The translations under genes were made by a program, and so were the position numbers. Positions 7,723 to 16,939 of a DNA stretch of 64,000 nt are shown piece by piece. The stretch's first letter is position 1, and each line of letters opens with the position of its first letter. The notes below the pieces were generated by a model, which was given only the letters and a program-made list of their open reading frames with translations, did not search any database and was not told the DNA's origin. Source of the stretch: Vibrio tapetis subsp. tapetis (lineage in GTDB: Bacteria > Pseudomonadota > Gammaproteobacteria > Enterobacterales > Vibrionaceae); the NCBI RefSeq assembly GCF_900233005.1, contig NZ_LT960612.1, positions 496,001-560,000 on the forward strand, written 5' to 3'.

Positions 7723-10700
7723 GCTGGTTAACCAAATGGTTCATTGACAACCCTGTTGGTGCGAACCTACTCATGATCGCCATTCTCGCGGCCGGTGTTT
7801 TGTCGGTAGGGAGTTTAAGGGTTGAGTCCTTCCCACAAGTGGCGCCTTCCAGTTTGGTTATTCAAGTCGCCTATCCGGGAGCAACAGCAAAACAGATCGA
7901 TCAAAGCATTACCCAACGTGTTGAAGAGTCGATAAGTGGCGTTGCTGGAATTAAACAAGTCGTGAGCAGTTCAAGCGATGGATTGGCATCCATTCGTGTC
8001 AAAAAAACCTCCGCCACCAATCTTGATCGGCTAATCGAAGATATACGCAATCAAGTCAGTGCTATTGCCAACTTTCCAGTCAAGGCGGAACGTCCTCAGG
8101 TCGTTCGTGAAGAGTTCACTAACTTGGCGGCTTTTGTCATCATCTCTGGCCAACGTTCCGATGAAGAGCTGCAACCAATCGCACGCCAAGTGTCGTTGGC
8201 ACTAAAAAAACACCCCAAAATCGCCAAAGTCAGCAATTGGGGAGCAAGACAACCACTACTTATCATTGAACCAGACATCACTAAGCTTGAGGGCCTAGGG
8301 TTTAATCTTGAGCAACTGGCACAAAAAATTGAGCAACGCTCGTTAGAGGGCACAAGTGGGCTGCTCAAAGGTAGCCAAGGCCGTATCACTATTCGTGGTG
8401 ATGGCTTTGCGGATAACATTCTAAAACTTAAAGCGTTAGAAATCGTATCTACCAAAGGTGGCTCTATACATTTAGGCGACATCGCCACCATTTCTCGCAG
8501 CTATGAAAGTAATGAATCCATAGTGCGAAACAACGGGGAAACAGCCATTGCCTTGTTAGTCAGCACTGGCCAGCAAGACAATTTATTGCAAGTCAGTGAG
8601 GCGATTACCGAAACACTCGCAGAGCAGCAATCTAGATTACCGGCAGACATTCAACTATCCGTGATGGCAGACATGGCGCCTTACATCAGCGATCAACTCA
8701 ATCGGTTAGGCGAAAATGCATGGCAAGGCTTGATCATCGTCTTGATCTTATTAGGGATCTTCTTAGAAGTCAGATTGGCTTTCTGGGTGGCGCTGGGGAT
8801 CCCCATTTCACTGTTTGGTACGTTGGCCGCGATGAATGTGTTTAACTTCAGTATCAACGATATCACTCTATTTGGTTTTATCTTGGTGCTGGGTATCTTA
8901 GTCGACGATGCGGTTGTTGTTGGCGAGAGCATTCACGGTGAACGAACCAAAGGACACACACCTAAAAAAGCCGCGTGGCTAGGGGTAAAATCCGTATCCG
9001 TTGCCACGGTGTTTGGTGTTTTAACCACCATCGCAGCCTTCTCGCCTATGCTGTGGATCAATAATGAGTTTGCTAAGGTTTTAGCTGGGTTTTCTGCCGT
9101 TGTTATCATGGCTTTAAGCTTTTCTTTAATCGAAAGCAAGTTCATATTGCCTTCACATTTAGCCAGTTCCACAGGCAAAACATGGGGCTGGTTTGCCTCT
9201 ATACAATCATGGTTTCAATCCGGGTTGACCTGGTTTATTGAAACCCTATATACCCCAGTGGTACGTCACGCTATTCGCAATAAAATAGCGACCTTGTTGA
9301 GTTTTGTTGCCTTCATTGTTTTGGCGTATGGCTTGTGGGCTAAAGGCATGATTGGCAGCGCTATATTTCCCGAGATCCCAGGGCGTTACATAACAGCGAA
9401 AATTGATCTAGAAGATGGCGCACCATTGCCTCTACAAGCAAAAGCACTGCTTCAGTCCGAACAAGCGGCTTTAAGCGTAAATACGGCCATTCAAAAAGAA
9501 TACCAACTCAATCAACCACCCCTGACCAATCTTCTTAGCTGGTCAGATGGTTATGGCCAAATTGAAATATCGGCAGAGCTCACCACGGAAGCACTAAGCC
9601 GATTACCAGCCAATGCGTTGGTTGCCCAATGGCGAGAACTCACTGCGGAAGTGGAAGGGGCGTATTCTGTTCGCTTCTCTTCAGCTGAATCTCCAGCAGG
9701 AGGAAGTGCGCTGACCATTTCGTCATCCGATCGAGAGCTCGCTATTCTTGTCACAGAAAGCCTTTCTGATGAACTGGCTTCGTTTCCTGGGGTAGACGAT
9801 TTGTATCATGATGGTAAGGATGGTCAACCGCAGATTCGACTAACCCTCAATCAATTCGGTCGCCAGTTAGGCATAACCAAAGGCCAATTAGCCAACCTCG
9901 CTGGGGATACGTTTGGGCAACGAGAAATACACCGAATTCTTGAGCAAGGCCAGGAGACCAAGCTGATTGTCCGTTTACCCGAAAAACAAAAGCGTACACC
10001 AGAACAATTGATGAATACCCCTGTATTTGTTGCTGAAGGAAAAACCGTATTACTTGGCGATGTTGCAGACATTCAATTTACCCGTCAACCAGACGTGATA
10101 TACCGACGAGACAGAGAGCAAGTGATCAACCTCTCTTGGAGTCAAAACCGAACGGAGCAATCACCTGAAGCAACGTTACAGCAACTTGAACCGGTTCTTG
10201 CTCAATTAAAAGTGCAATACCCGAATGTCACCATTAAGCCAGCAGGAGAGTTTGAAGAGATAGGCGAAGTCCAAAATGGTTTCAAACAGGCCATGTTATT
10301 TACTGTATTGTTGATTTACATCCTGCTAGCCGTACCACTGAAATCCTACTGGCAGCCGCTTATCATTATGGCGGTGATCCCCTTTGGTTTTGCTGGCGCT
10401 ATCTTTGGTCACGGACTCATGGGGCTGCCTGTTAGCCTACTTTCATTGTTTGGCATGATGGCCATGACCGGTATTGTGATTAATGACTCCTTAGTCTTGA
10501 TCACCCGATTTAATGATTTTTATCGTTCGGGTATACCTCTTGAAGAAGCTTTGATTCGTTCGGCCACCAGCCGATTTAGGGCCATTTTTCTGACAACGGT
10601 AACCACTGTCTGTGGCCTATTACCCTTGTTAAGTGAATCTGCAGAACAAGCGCAATATCTCAAACCCGCGGTGGTGTCTTTGGTATTTGGTGAGTTGTTC

Positions 10701-10796
10701 GCCACAACGATTACGCTAATATTAATACCTGTGTTACTTGGCAGTACATCGAAAAAGCAGCATCAAGAGCAAAGCGCAGAAAAATCACTGGCTTAA
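7719..10796 (+). CDS. RND efflux pump, inner-membrane permease
   Basis: A 1025-residue AcrB/HAE1-type transporter: a first membrane helix at about 10-30, a large periplasmic loop with YPGATAKQIDQ, six helices around 335-540, a second loop and a final helix group from about 860. The proton-relay region GILVDDAVVVGES (about 391-403) holds the two Asp residues typical of TM4. It exports small molecules from the inner membrane or periplasm using the proton gradient; the substrates cannot be told. Adaptor upstream and AraC-type gene downstream in the same direction. Confidence 0.93.
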   Translation: MSWLTKWFIDNPVGANLLMIAILAAGVLSVGSLRVESFPQVAPSSLVIQVAYPGATAKQIDQSITQRVEESISGVAGIKQVVSSSSDGLASIRVKKTSATNLDRLIEDIRNQVSAIANFPVKAERPQVVREEFTNLAAFVIISGQRSDEELQPIARQVSLALKKHPKIAKVSNWGARQPLLIIEPDITKLEGLGFNLEQLAQKIEQRSLEGTSGLLKGSQGRITIRGDGFADNILKLKALEIVSTKGGSIHLGDIATISRSYESNESIVRNNGETAIALLVSTGQQDNLLQVSEAITETLAEQQSRLPADIQLSVMADMAPYISDQLNRLGENAWQGLIIVLILLGIFLEVRLAFWVALGIPISLFGTLAAMNVFNFSINDITLFGFILVLGILVDDAVVVGESIHGERTKGHTPKKAAWLGVKSVSVATVFGVLTTIAAFSPMLWINNEFAKVLAGFSAVVIMALSFSLIESKFILPSHLASSTGKTWGWFASIQSWFQSGLTWFIETLYTPVVRHAIRNKIATLLSFVAFIVLAYGLWAKGMIGSAIFPEIPGRYITAKIDLEDGAPLPLQAKALLQSEQAALSVNTAIQKEYQLNQPPLTNLLSWSDGYGQIEISAELTTEALSRLPANALVAQWRELTAEVEGAYSVRFSSAESPAGGSALTISSSDRELAILVTESLSDELASFPGVDDLYHDGKDGQPQIRLTLNQFGRQLGITKGQLANLAGDTFGQREIHRILEQGQETKLIVRLPEKQKRTPEQLMNTPVFVAEGKTVLLGDVADIQFTRQPDVIYRRDREQVINLSWSQNRTEQSPEATLQQLEPVLAQLKVQYPNVTIKPAGEFEEIGEVQNGFKQAMLFTVLLIYILLAVPLKSYWQPLIIMAVIPFGFAGAIFGHGLMGLPVSLLSLFGMMAMTGIVINDSLVLITRFNDFYRSGIPLEEALIRSATSRFRAIFLTTVTTVCGLLPLLSESAEQAQYLKPAVVSLVFGELFATTITLILIPVLLGSTSKKQHQEQSAEKSLA

Positions 10797-10883
10797 TAAT
10801 GGAGCGCTGTACACGTTACGGCGCACAAAAGCCTGATACACAATAATCCGATGCACCATAGAATAAACCAAATAGGAACACCC

Positions 10884-11798
10884 ATGATGTCCGAATTCAC
10901 ATCAAAGCCTTACAGCCTAGTACCAGAAGCAAGCCTCATTGAGACCCTTCCAGAGCATCAACGAAAAAGGTTTGTGAAGGCGTTGGATCTGATGCATGAA
11001 GATATTGGAGAAGCGATCAGTTGGGAGGAAATAGCCACGCGCAGTGCGATTTCCCCCTTCCATTTCCATCGCCAATTTACACAGCTTTTTCATGAAACGC
11101 CGGGGCATTATTTAGGCCGGATTCGGCTGCAACACGCGGTGTCCATGTTGTTTGAAAATCAAGAACTCAGTGTGACGGACATTGCTCAGTATTGTGGTTT
11201 TTCTTCCTCTCAAGCCTTAGCAAAAGCCCTTAAGCGCGATTTAAGTATGACGGCTAAAGCCATTCGTAAGCTTGGTAACGACGGGAGCGCAGATGATATA
11301 GCGGACTTATTTGATAAACTCGCTCACAAAGACGGTAATGACGAGTCAATAGAGAATCAGTTGGCCGAAAACATGCCTTGCCGAGTGACGCATTTCCCAC
11401 AACGAGCGATCAAAACTCGCGTATTACCCGACGTCGATTTCGAGACACTATGTGAAAAACTTGGTGCGAAAATGCTCGATCTGGTGTTTGTTACTCCAAT
11501 TAAAGATCTCGATAAATCTTGGAGCGACGACAATCATCAAGCGGGAGCGTGGGTTGCACCGAGCCAAGCCGATCCAGAGCATGATATTCATATCAAAGCA
11601 GGGCACTTTATTTGTGCAGAGGTCTACGTCACCTCTGACATCGGCTACGTCGCGGCTTTGGATGGCATATATTACTACGCCGAGAAATACGGCTTAGAAA
11701 TTAACCCTGATGGTCAGTGCCTTGAGCAATTGAAAGACATTGAATGGACATCAACCGGTGGGGTCGTGATGTCAATGCAGGTATCCATTTTAAGTTAA
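10884..11798 (+). CDS. AraC-family regulator with GyrI-like effector domain
   Basis: A protein of about 304 residues. The start at 10884 follows TAGGA; the upstream ATG at 10851 has no site. Residues about 20-125 are a double helix-turn-helix with the family signature (ISPFHFHRQFTQLFHETP then VTDIAQYCGFSSSQAL). The C-terminal part, with WVAPSQADPEHDI and GIYYYAEKYGLEI, resembles the GyrI/Rob-like small-molecule domain found in multidrug regulators. Placement directly after the RND genes suggests it controls them in response to pump substrates; that is inference. Confidence 0.85.
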   Translation: MMSEFTSKPYSLVPEASLIETLPEHQRKRFVKALDLMHEDIGEAISWEEIATRSAISPFHFHRQFTQLFHETPGHYLGRIRLQHAVSMLFENQELSVTDIAQYCGFSSSQALAKALKRDLSMTAKAIRKLGNDGSADDIADLFDKLAHKDGNDESIENQLAENMPCRVTHFPQRAIKTRVLPDVDFETLCEKLGAKMLDLVFVTPIKDLDKSWSDDNHQAGAWVAPSQADPEHDIHIKAGHFICAEVYVTSDIGYVAALDGIYYYAEKYGLEINPDGQCLEQLKDIEWTSTGGVVMSMQVSILS

Positions 11799-11856
11799 CC
11801 AAGCGTCGCCACAGCACACCTCATCATACGTCTTAAAGAGCTAACTCGAGCCAGTT

Positions 11857-12279
11857 TTACAGTAAATTGGCTCCACCGCCCTGCTCTCCGACGACATCTT
11901 CTGGATTTCTTAAATTGCATTTTTCAAGCGATAAACAACCACAACCGATGCATCCTCCTAAGTCGTCTTTCAAAGAAGTCAGCTTCTGAATTTTCAGTTC
12001 CAGAGCATCATGCCACTGGCTCGCCATCTCTTCCCATTCTTGTTTATTCGGCGCTTTATTCAACGGCAAATGCGCCATGGCTTGAGTGATTTCTTCCAAA
12101 CTCAACCCCACTTGTTGAGCCGATTTTATTACCGCTACACGCCTTAACACACTGCTATCATAACGACGCTGATTACCTGCATTTCGCCAGCAAGTAATTA
12201 GGCCTTTCTGCTCATAAAAATGCAGCGCAGACACCGCAACACCCGCACGCCTCGCCACTTCACCCACACTGAGTTCCAT
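11857..12279 (-). CDS. soxR: Redox-sensing transcriptional activator SoxR
   Basis: A 140-residue MerR-family protein: winged helix-turn-helix at residues 3-70 (VGEVARRAGVAVSALHFYEQ), dimer helix, then the [2Fe-2S] ligand cluster CIGCGC plus a fourth Cys (Cys110, 113, 115, 121), which separates SoxR from other MerR proteins. It senses redox-cycling compounds and superoxide. A SoxR operator lies 61 bases upstream of its start (12340-12357). No soxS is adjacent, as is common outside enterics, where SoxR controls efflux and detoxification genes directly. Confidence 0.93.
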   Translation of the reverse strand: MELSVGEVARRAGVAVSALHFYEQKGLITCWRNAGNQRRYDSSVLRRVAVIKSAQQVGLSLEEITQAMAHLPLNKAPNKQEWEEMASQWHDALELKIQKLTSLKDDLGGCIGCGCLSLEKCNLRNPEDVVGEQGGGANLL

Positions 12280-12339
12280 TCATTCCGTTCCTTTCATTCT
12301 CTTAATACAATAAGCCACAGTGAAACAAAAAGTGGCCAA

Positions 12340-12357
12340 CCTCAAGTTAACTTCAGG
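12340..12357. promoter_or_regulatory. SoxR operator
   Basis: CCTCAAGTTAACTTCAGG matches the SoxR-binding palindrome of the Escherichia coli soxS promoter at 17 of 18 positions (one base in the right arm differs). In known targets this element sits in an overlong 19-bp promoter spacer. Clear -35 and -10 hexamers are not obvious on either strand, so its orientation is unresolved; the nearest gene it could serve is soxR itself. Confidence 0.8.
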
Positions 12358-12420
12358 ACTAAATAGGCGCAAGTTTGATTTGTTATTATGAGTGATTTGG
12401 CACATTGAAAAGACTTTTCT

Positions 12421-12531
12421 GAAAGGACACACGCTTCAACACAACACTCTGCCCGCTAAACTGCTAAGAGAAATTGCTGAGAGGACACACACTTCAATAC
12501 TAAGACTTTCCTGAAAGGACATACGCTTCAA
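12421..12531 (+). repeat. Three REP-like direct repeats upstream of the RAYT gene
   Basis: Copies of a 19-bp element occur at 12421-12439 (gaaaggacacacgcttcaa), 12479-12497 (gagaggacacacacttcaa) and 12513-12531 (gaaaggacatacgcttcaa). Related elements lie at 826-844 and, inverted, at 13897-13913. Such repeats beside a Y1-type transposase are the expected target set of a RAYT enzyme. Confidence 0.7.
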
Positions 12532-12746
12532 GACTAAAGCTAACTAACTACCTCGAAATATTAAAAGACACGCCACGAAGCACCACTTCAAAGGCATTCT
12601 TCTGTATTACTTACAATTTAAAAGATTGATGAGAGTCCGAAGGGGAGTAAAAAGTAAACATACTGCAAAGAGAAGGCGATCTGGGATGGGATGAGGTCTG
12701 AATTACACGGTAACTCACTGGATAGGCGGTATGTGGATATCGCTTA

Positions 12747-13706
12747 TCATCGATCTAAACGAAACCCGTTCACCCGCGAGTGATGACTTTGAAGCCGCTG
12801 CATATTCGTGCTCCGGCCGACATAACAGGCTCGTTTACGTTCAAGCGTAGAGCATGCTTTTAGCCACTGCATTTGGTTAAGGGAAAGACGATCCAAAATA
12901 GGTGGGATATCATGGCCAATCGCAGCTTTGTCGTGGCGATACTGCCTGCCGCTCCAGTCTAGCAATTCAAGATAGTCGATTAAGCGAAATGGAATGCCTT
13001 TTACCGATTCGTGACTTGAACCGCCAATAAACACGGCTAACCCTGGGGCTGTTTGTTGGTTTTGCGATAACGATTTTAAGCGCTGTTTGATAGATGTAAA
13101 GTCAGATGATTCCGGTGTTTTGGCGATCCCTGCACGAATGGGGTTTAAGTCTACATACGCCATTGCGGCGACTAGGGCTGACTCATCTAATAGTGCTTGG
13201 CTTTTAAAGCGGCTTTCCCAAAAGTGGCCGGTACAGTTATCCTCTTTATTGGCTTGGCAGGCAATACCATAATTGAGCTCTTTCATAAACCAACTTAGGT
13301 TAAACAGACGAGAGCGCCATTGCTCAATGATAAGCTCACATGCGTCTCGCTCCGCTTTACTGGTTAACGCCCCCTTTAGCCAACGAGTGATAATAACAGG
13401 CAACTTGTGCGCCATTCCCCAGCGTTTGACCACCTCGTCGAGGCTAAGCCGTTCGGCTCCTTCTTTATCAACACATACCACCAGATGATAATGATTACTC
13501 ATGATCGCGTAACTGCAAATATCAATGCAATATATTGAGGCCAGTGCATACATTTTCTGCTCAATCCAGTCTCGACGATGATGATAGCTTTTTCCTGTCA
13601 GCTCATCTTCCCCACACAAGAAAGAGCGGCGTACACAGCGAGAAACACAATGATAATAAGCGGTGGTGTTTAGGTCGACTAATCGGCTTCGAGCGGTGGT
13701 CATCAT
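12747..13706 (-). CDS. REP-associated tyrosine transposase (Y1/IS200-like, RAYT)
   Basis: A 319-residue single-strand transposase. The N-terminus has YYHCVSRCVRRSFLCGED, the HUH metal-binding motif appears as SNHYHLVV (about residues 70-77), and the GHFWESRFKSQ and AMAYVDLNPIRAG segments are typical of this transposase-17/RAYT family. These enzymes act on short palindromic repeats and are usually domesticated single-copy genes rather than insertion sequences. REP-like repeats lie on both sides, supporting the call. The gene follows AAAGGG and has no terminal inverted repeats. Confidence 0.88.
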   Translation of the reverse strand: MMTTARSRLVDLNTTAYYHCVSRCVRRSFLCGEDELTGKSYHHRRDWIEQKMYALASIYCIDICSYAIMSNHYHLVVCVDKEGAERLSLDEVVKRWGMAHKLPVIITRWLKGALTSKAERDACELIIEQWRSRLFNLSWFMKELNYGIACQANKEDNCTGHFWESRFKSQALLDESALVAAMAYVDLNPIRAGIAKTPESSDFTSIKQRLKSLSQNQQTAPGLAVFIGGSSHESVKGIPFRLIDYLELLDWSGRQYRHDKAAIGHDIPPILDRLSLNQMQWLKACSTLERKRACYVGRSTNMQRLQSHHSRVNGFRLDR

Positions 13707-14028
13707 GCTGCCCTTTATCTCTTCATTCTATGATAAGAGCAGATTTCTTTGTTCAATCAAACCAATAGACAACAAATACCCCACTGACCGCTCCAATCAT
13801 CATGCTTTTTTCATTCTTAAGATGCCTGTCCTTTGAAGAAAGAGGAAAAGTGAAGAAAGAAAAAGACAGAGGAAAAGAGAATGAAAAGAGCGCTCTTGAG
13901 GTGTGTGTCCTTTTAAAGAGACACATAACAGAAACAAATTAGGTACAAAAAGGAAACAAAAGTCGTTTGGATTATCTTATAATAGTGAGTAAATGTGACG
14001 ATTTCTGTAGCTAACAATTCAAAGCTTA
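13707..14028. other. Intergenic region with purine tract and inverted REP-like element
   Basis: A 55-base nearly all-purine stretch lies at about 13836-13891, followed by an inverted REP-like copy at 13897-13913 (rc AAAGGACACACACCTCA). An 11-codon frame starting at 13881 is preceded by GAGG but overlaps the repeat and is not called. No other feature seen. Confidence 0.45.
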
Positions 14029-14832
14029 ATGAGTTTAATCAGTACCACAGTATTATGTCTTCAGCGGTTAGCGAGTATGTTTCGTAGGTTAGTGGTAGCA
14101 CTCGTGTTGTCCACCTTAGGCTTTCTACCTATTTCGGCGGCGCATGCCCAGCCAGAAATGTTAGTGGTTCGAGGCGATGGGAATTGGCCTCCCTACGAAA
14201 TGACCATCGAAGGAGAGCTCACGGGTTTTCATATCGAGTTGGTGAAAGCCGTTGCTCAAGAGGCTGGTATTCGAGTGAAGTTTGTAAGCTATCCGTGGGC
14301 AAGAGCATTGAAGATGGCGCGAAAAGGGCAAGTGGATGCAATAACTTATATCGCTATCAATCATGAACGACAGGCGTATATCGACTTTCACTCTGAGAAT
14401 ATCCTATCAGGCACACAACACTTTATTGTCGAAAATAAGTATCGCTCGGATATCACCTACAATGGTAAGTTGGAACAGCTACTTCCCCACAGCATAGTGC
14501 ACATATCGCAATACTCTTATGGTGAACCATTCGACAGCAACACCGATTTGATTAAAACGGCAGTGAAGTCTCCGTTGCAGATCGCCCTATTGATTGCAAA
14601 AAACCGCTACGACCTGGGTATCTTAACCAAATCGGAACTGGAAATGCTCCGCCCAGCTCCTTTTATTAACGACCTCGAACTCTTAGAGCCGCCTCTCCAT
14701 TCCACCAATGTCTACTTAGGGATTTCGAAAGCAAGCACAAACCAACAATTGATGGCCAATTTCACCGACTCAATGCGAGCTTTTAAGCAGACCGAACGCT
14801 ATCAAATTCTGCGTAACACCTTTGGTTTATAA
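14029..14832 (+). CDS. Periplasmic substrate-binding protein, SBP family 3
   Basis: A 267-residue exported protein. A signal peptide ends near AHAQP (about residues 36-41); the true start may be Met17 at 14077. The mature part has the bilobed amino-acid-binding pattern: NWPPYEM near the start, then GFHIELVKAVAQEAGI and YPWARALKMARKGQVDA. No transporter permease or ATPase is adjacent, and it lacks sensor domains, so it is an orphan binding protein of the kind common in Vibrio and Shewanella. Ligand unknown. Confidence 0.8.
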   Translation: MSLISTTVLCLQRLASMFRRLVVALVLSTLGFLPISAAHAQPEMLVVRGDGNWPPYEMTIEGELTGFHIELVKAVAQEAGIRVKFVSYPWARALKMARKGQVDAITYIAINHERQAYIDFHSENILSGTQHFIVENKYRSDITYNGKLEQLLPHSIVHISQYSYGEPFDSNTDLIKTAVKSPLQIALLIAKNRYDLGILTKSELEMLRPAPFINDLELLEPPLHSTNVYLGISKASTNQQLMANFTDSMRAFKQTERYQILRNTFGL

Positions 14833-14859
14833 GACATTATATTTAGCGTTGCCAAGGCA

Positions 14860-16665
14860 TCACTTTGTCACATTCGGCTCAACCACCGCCAACAACTGCT
14901 CACCAAACTTACTGACTTTGCTTTCTCCAAAACCGGAAATTTGGCTCAACTGCTCTAATGTTTGTGGGCGATGTGTTGCGACCGCTTTTAAACTGGCATC
15001 GTGACAAATAATGTATGCAGGGACATTTTGCGCCCTTGCTAGGCTAGCTCGAACTTCTTTGAGTGCTTCGAACTGTGTGGTATCTGCTGGCGATAGGTCA
15101 ATAAGCTGGCTCGATTTCGATGCTTTTTTCGGTTTGTTATTACGCAGTTCACGCAGTTGTACTGTCTGTTCTCCTTTGAGAATAGGTCGGCACTTCGGTG
15201 TGAGTTTTAAGCTGTTGTAGTCACCTTCGACCCGCAAGTAATTGCTTGCAATCAACTGGCGAAAAACGCCCTTCCATTGGTTGGCATTCAACTCAGAACC
15301 AATACCAAATGTCGATACTTTATCGTGACCAAATCGAATCATGCGTTCATCACTTTTACCCATCAATACATTAATGAGATACGTCACACCAAACCGTTGA
15401 TCGCAACGATACACCGTCGAAAGCGCTTTTTGCGCGGCTTGTGTGCCATCCCAAGTTTTAGGCGGGGTTAAGCAATTATCACAATTACCACAAGGTTCAG
15501 GAAGCACCTCATCAAAATACGCCAAAATGGTCTGACGTCGGCATCCTACTAATTCGCAGTAGCCCAATAATGCGTTGAGTTTTTGGTTCTGAACCTGTTT
15601 ATAGGCATCGTTCCCGTCTGAGTTTTCTACCATTTGGCGCTGCATCACCATATCTTGCATGCCGTAAGCCATCCACGCATTGGCGGGCTCACCATCTCGG
15701 CCTGCACGCCCGGTTTCTTGGTAATAGGATTCCATACTCTTAGGCAAGCTAAGATGCGCAACAAATCGTACGTCAGGTTTGTCTATACCCATACCAAAAG
15801 CCACCGTCGCGACAATCATAATGCCTTGTTCACGTAAAAAACGTTGTTGGTGTTCATTACGTATTTCAACCGGCATACCAGCATGATACGCCAAAGCCAT
15901 TCGGCCTTTACTTGTTAGCCACTGTGCCGTCTCTTCCACTTTCTTACGTGACAAGCAATACACCACCCCGGCATCGCTGGCATGGTGGGTGCTAATAAAC
16001 GACCACAAATCATTTTTAGCGTTAGTCGGTTCATTCACGTAATAGCGAATGTTAGCGCGATCGAAACTGTGCACAAAAACTTGTGCTGCCTCCAAACCTA
16101 ACTGGCTAATGATTTCTTGTTTCGTTCGCTGATCGGCCGTGGCGGTCAGCGCAATTCGAGGTACACCAGGAAAGCGTTGATGTAAGACTGAAAGTTGTTG
16201 ATATTCAGGCCTAAAATCGTGTCCCCATTGGCTAACACAGTGCGCTTCATCGATAGCAAACAATGAAATTCTGCACTGCGCTAATAAAGACAATGTGGAC
16301 TCCATCATCAGGCGTTCAGGTGCGATGTACAAAAGCTGTATTTCTTCATTTCGGATGGCTTCTTCAACTTCACGTTGCTCGAAACTGCTCAATGTGGAGT
16401 TCAAGTACGCCGCAGCCACACCGACTTGGCGCAGCGCATCGACTTGATCTTTCATCAGGGCAATCAGAGGAGAAACCACCACACCAACACCGGGACGAAC
16501 AATCGCAGGGATCTGATAACAAAGCGACTTTCCTCCACCTGTTGGCATCAAAGTCAACACATCACCTCCATCTACTAAGGTATCAATAATGGCTTGTTGT
16601 TGATGACGGAAACTATCGTAGCCAAAAACGGATTTTAACACCTCTATAGGGGTCGGACGCTGCAT
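14860..16665 (-). CDS. recQ: ATP-dependent DNA helicase RecQ
   Basis: A 601-residue 3'-5' helicase of the usual bacterial length. Motif [11 protein letters not shown] (about 40-50), DEAH box [15 protein letters not shown], motif V/VI region [12 protein letters not shown] and [10 protein letters not shown], the four-Cys zinc-binding segment ending in CGNCDNC (about residue 390), a winged helix, and a C-terminal HRDC domain (about 520-595). It acts in the RecF recombination pathway and replication-fork repair. It converges with the binding-protein gene on the other side. Confidence 0.96.
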   Translation of the reverse strand: MQRPTPIEVLKSVFGYDSFRHQQQAIIDTLVDGGDVLTLMPTGGGKSLCYQIPAIVRPGVGVVVSPLIALMKDQVDALRQVGVAAAYLNSTLSSFEQREVEEAIRNEEIQLLYIAPERLMMESTLSLLAQCRISLFAIDEAHCVSQWGHDFRPEYQQLSVLHQRFPGVPRIALTATADQRTKQEIISQLGLEAAQVFVHSFDRANIRYYVNEPTNAKNDLWSFISTHHASDAGVVYCLSRKKVEETAQWLTSKGRMALAYHAGMPVEIRNEHQQRFLREQGIMIVATVAFGMGIDKPDVRFVAHLSLPKSMESYYQETGRAGRDGEPANAWMAYGMQDMVMQRQMVENSDGNDAYKQVQNQKLNALLGYCELVGCRRQTILAYFDEVLPEPCGNCDNCLTPPKTWDGTQAAQKALSTVYRCDQRFGVTYLINVLMGKSDERMIRFGHDKVSTFGIGSELNANQWKGVFRQLIASNYLRVEGDYNSLKLTPKCRPILKGEQTVQLRELRNNKPKKASKSSQLIDLSPADTTQFEALKEVRASLARAQNVPAYIICHDASLKAVATHRPQTLEQLSQISGFGESKVSKFGEQLLAVVEPNVTK

Positions 16666-16939
16666 GAGGACTCTTCTTAATGACGTAAAAACGCCTAGAC
16701 CTTACATCAGGTTAGGCCACAGATCACTAGCTTATGACAAATTGAATCGGATTGCCGCGCTTGGTTTGAATAGTCTCCGGTTTTCTCACCCACAACCCAC
16801 ACTTTCTCTCATTCACAAATTGAATCCAGTAGATTCAATAACTTTCAAAAAACAGTAACGGTCAAAAAACACTTTACCTCAAGTAAGGTTGAGGTATTAG
16901 AGTGGCGCCACTACCCCATCAATTCGCAAAGGAATCGCG

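Noticed and set aside
8951..8966. AAAGGACACACACCTA inside the RND pump gene resembling the REP-like element
   Set aside because: It lies in coding sequence for a plain loop and lacks the flanking bases; likely chance.
12541..12746. Possible small gene or RNA between the repeats and the RAYT gene
   Set aside because: No open frame with a ribosome-binding site and no clear hairpin and T tract.
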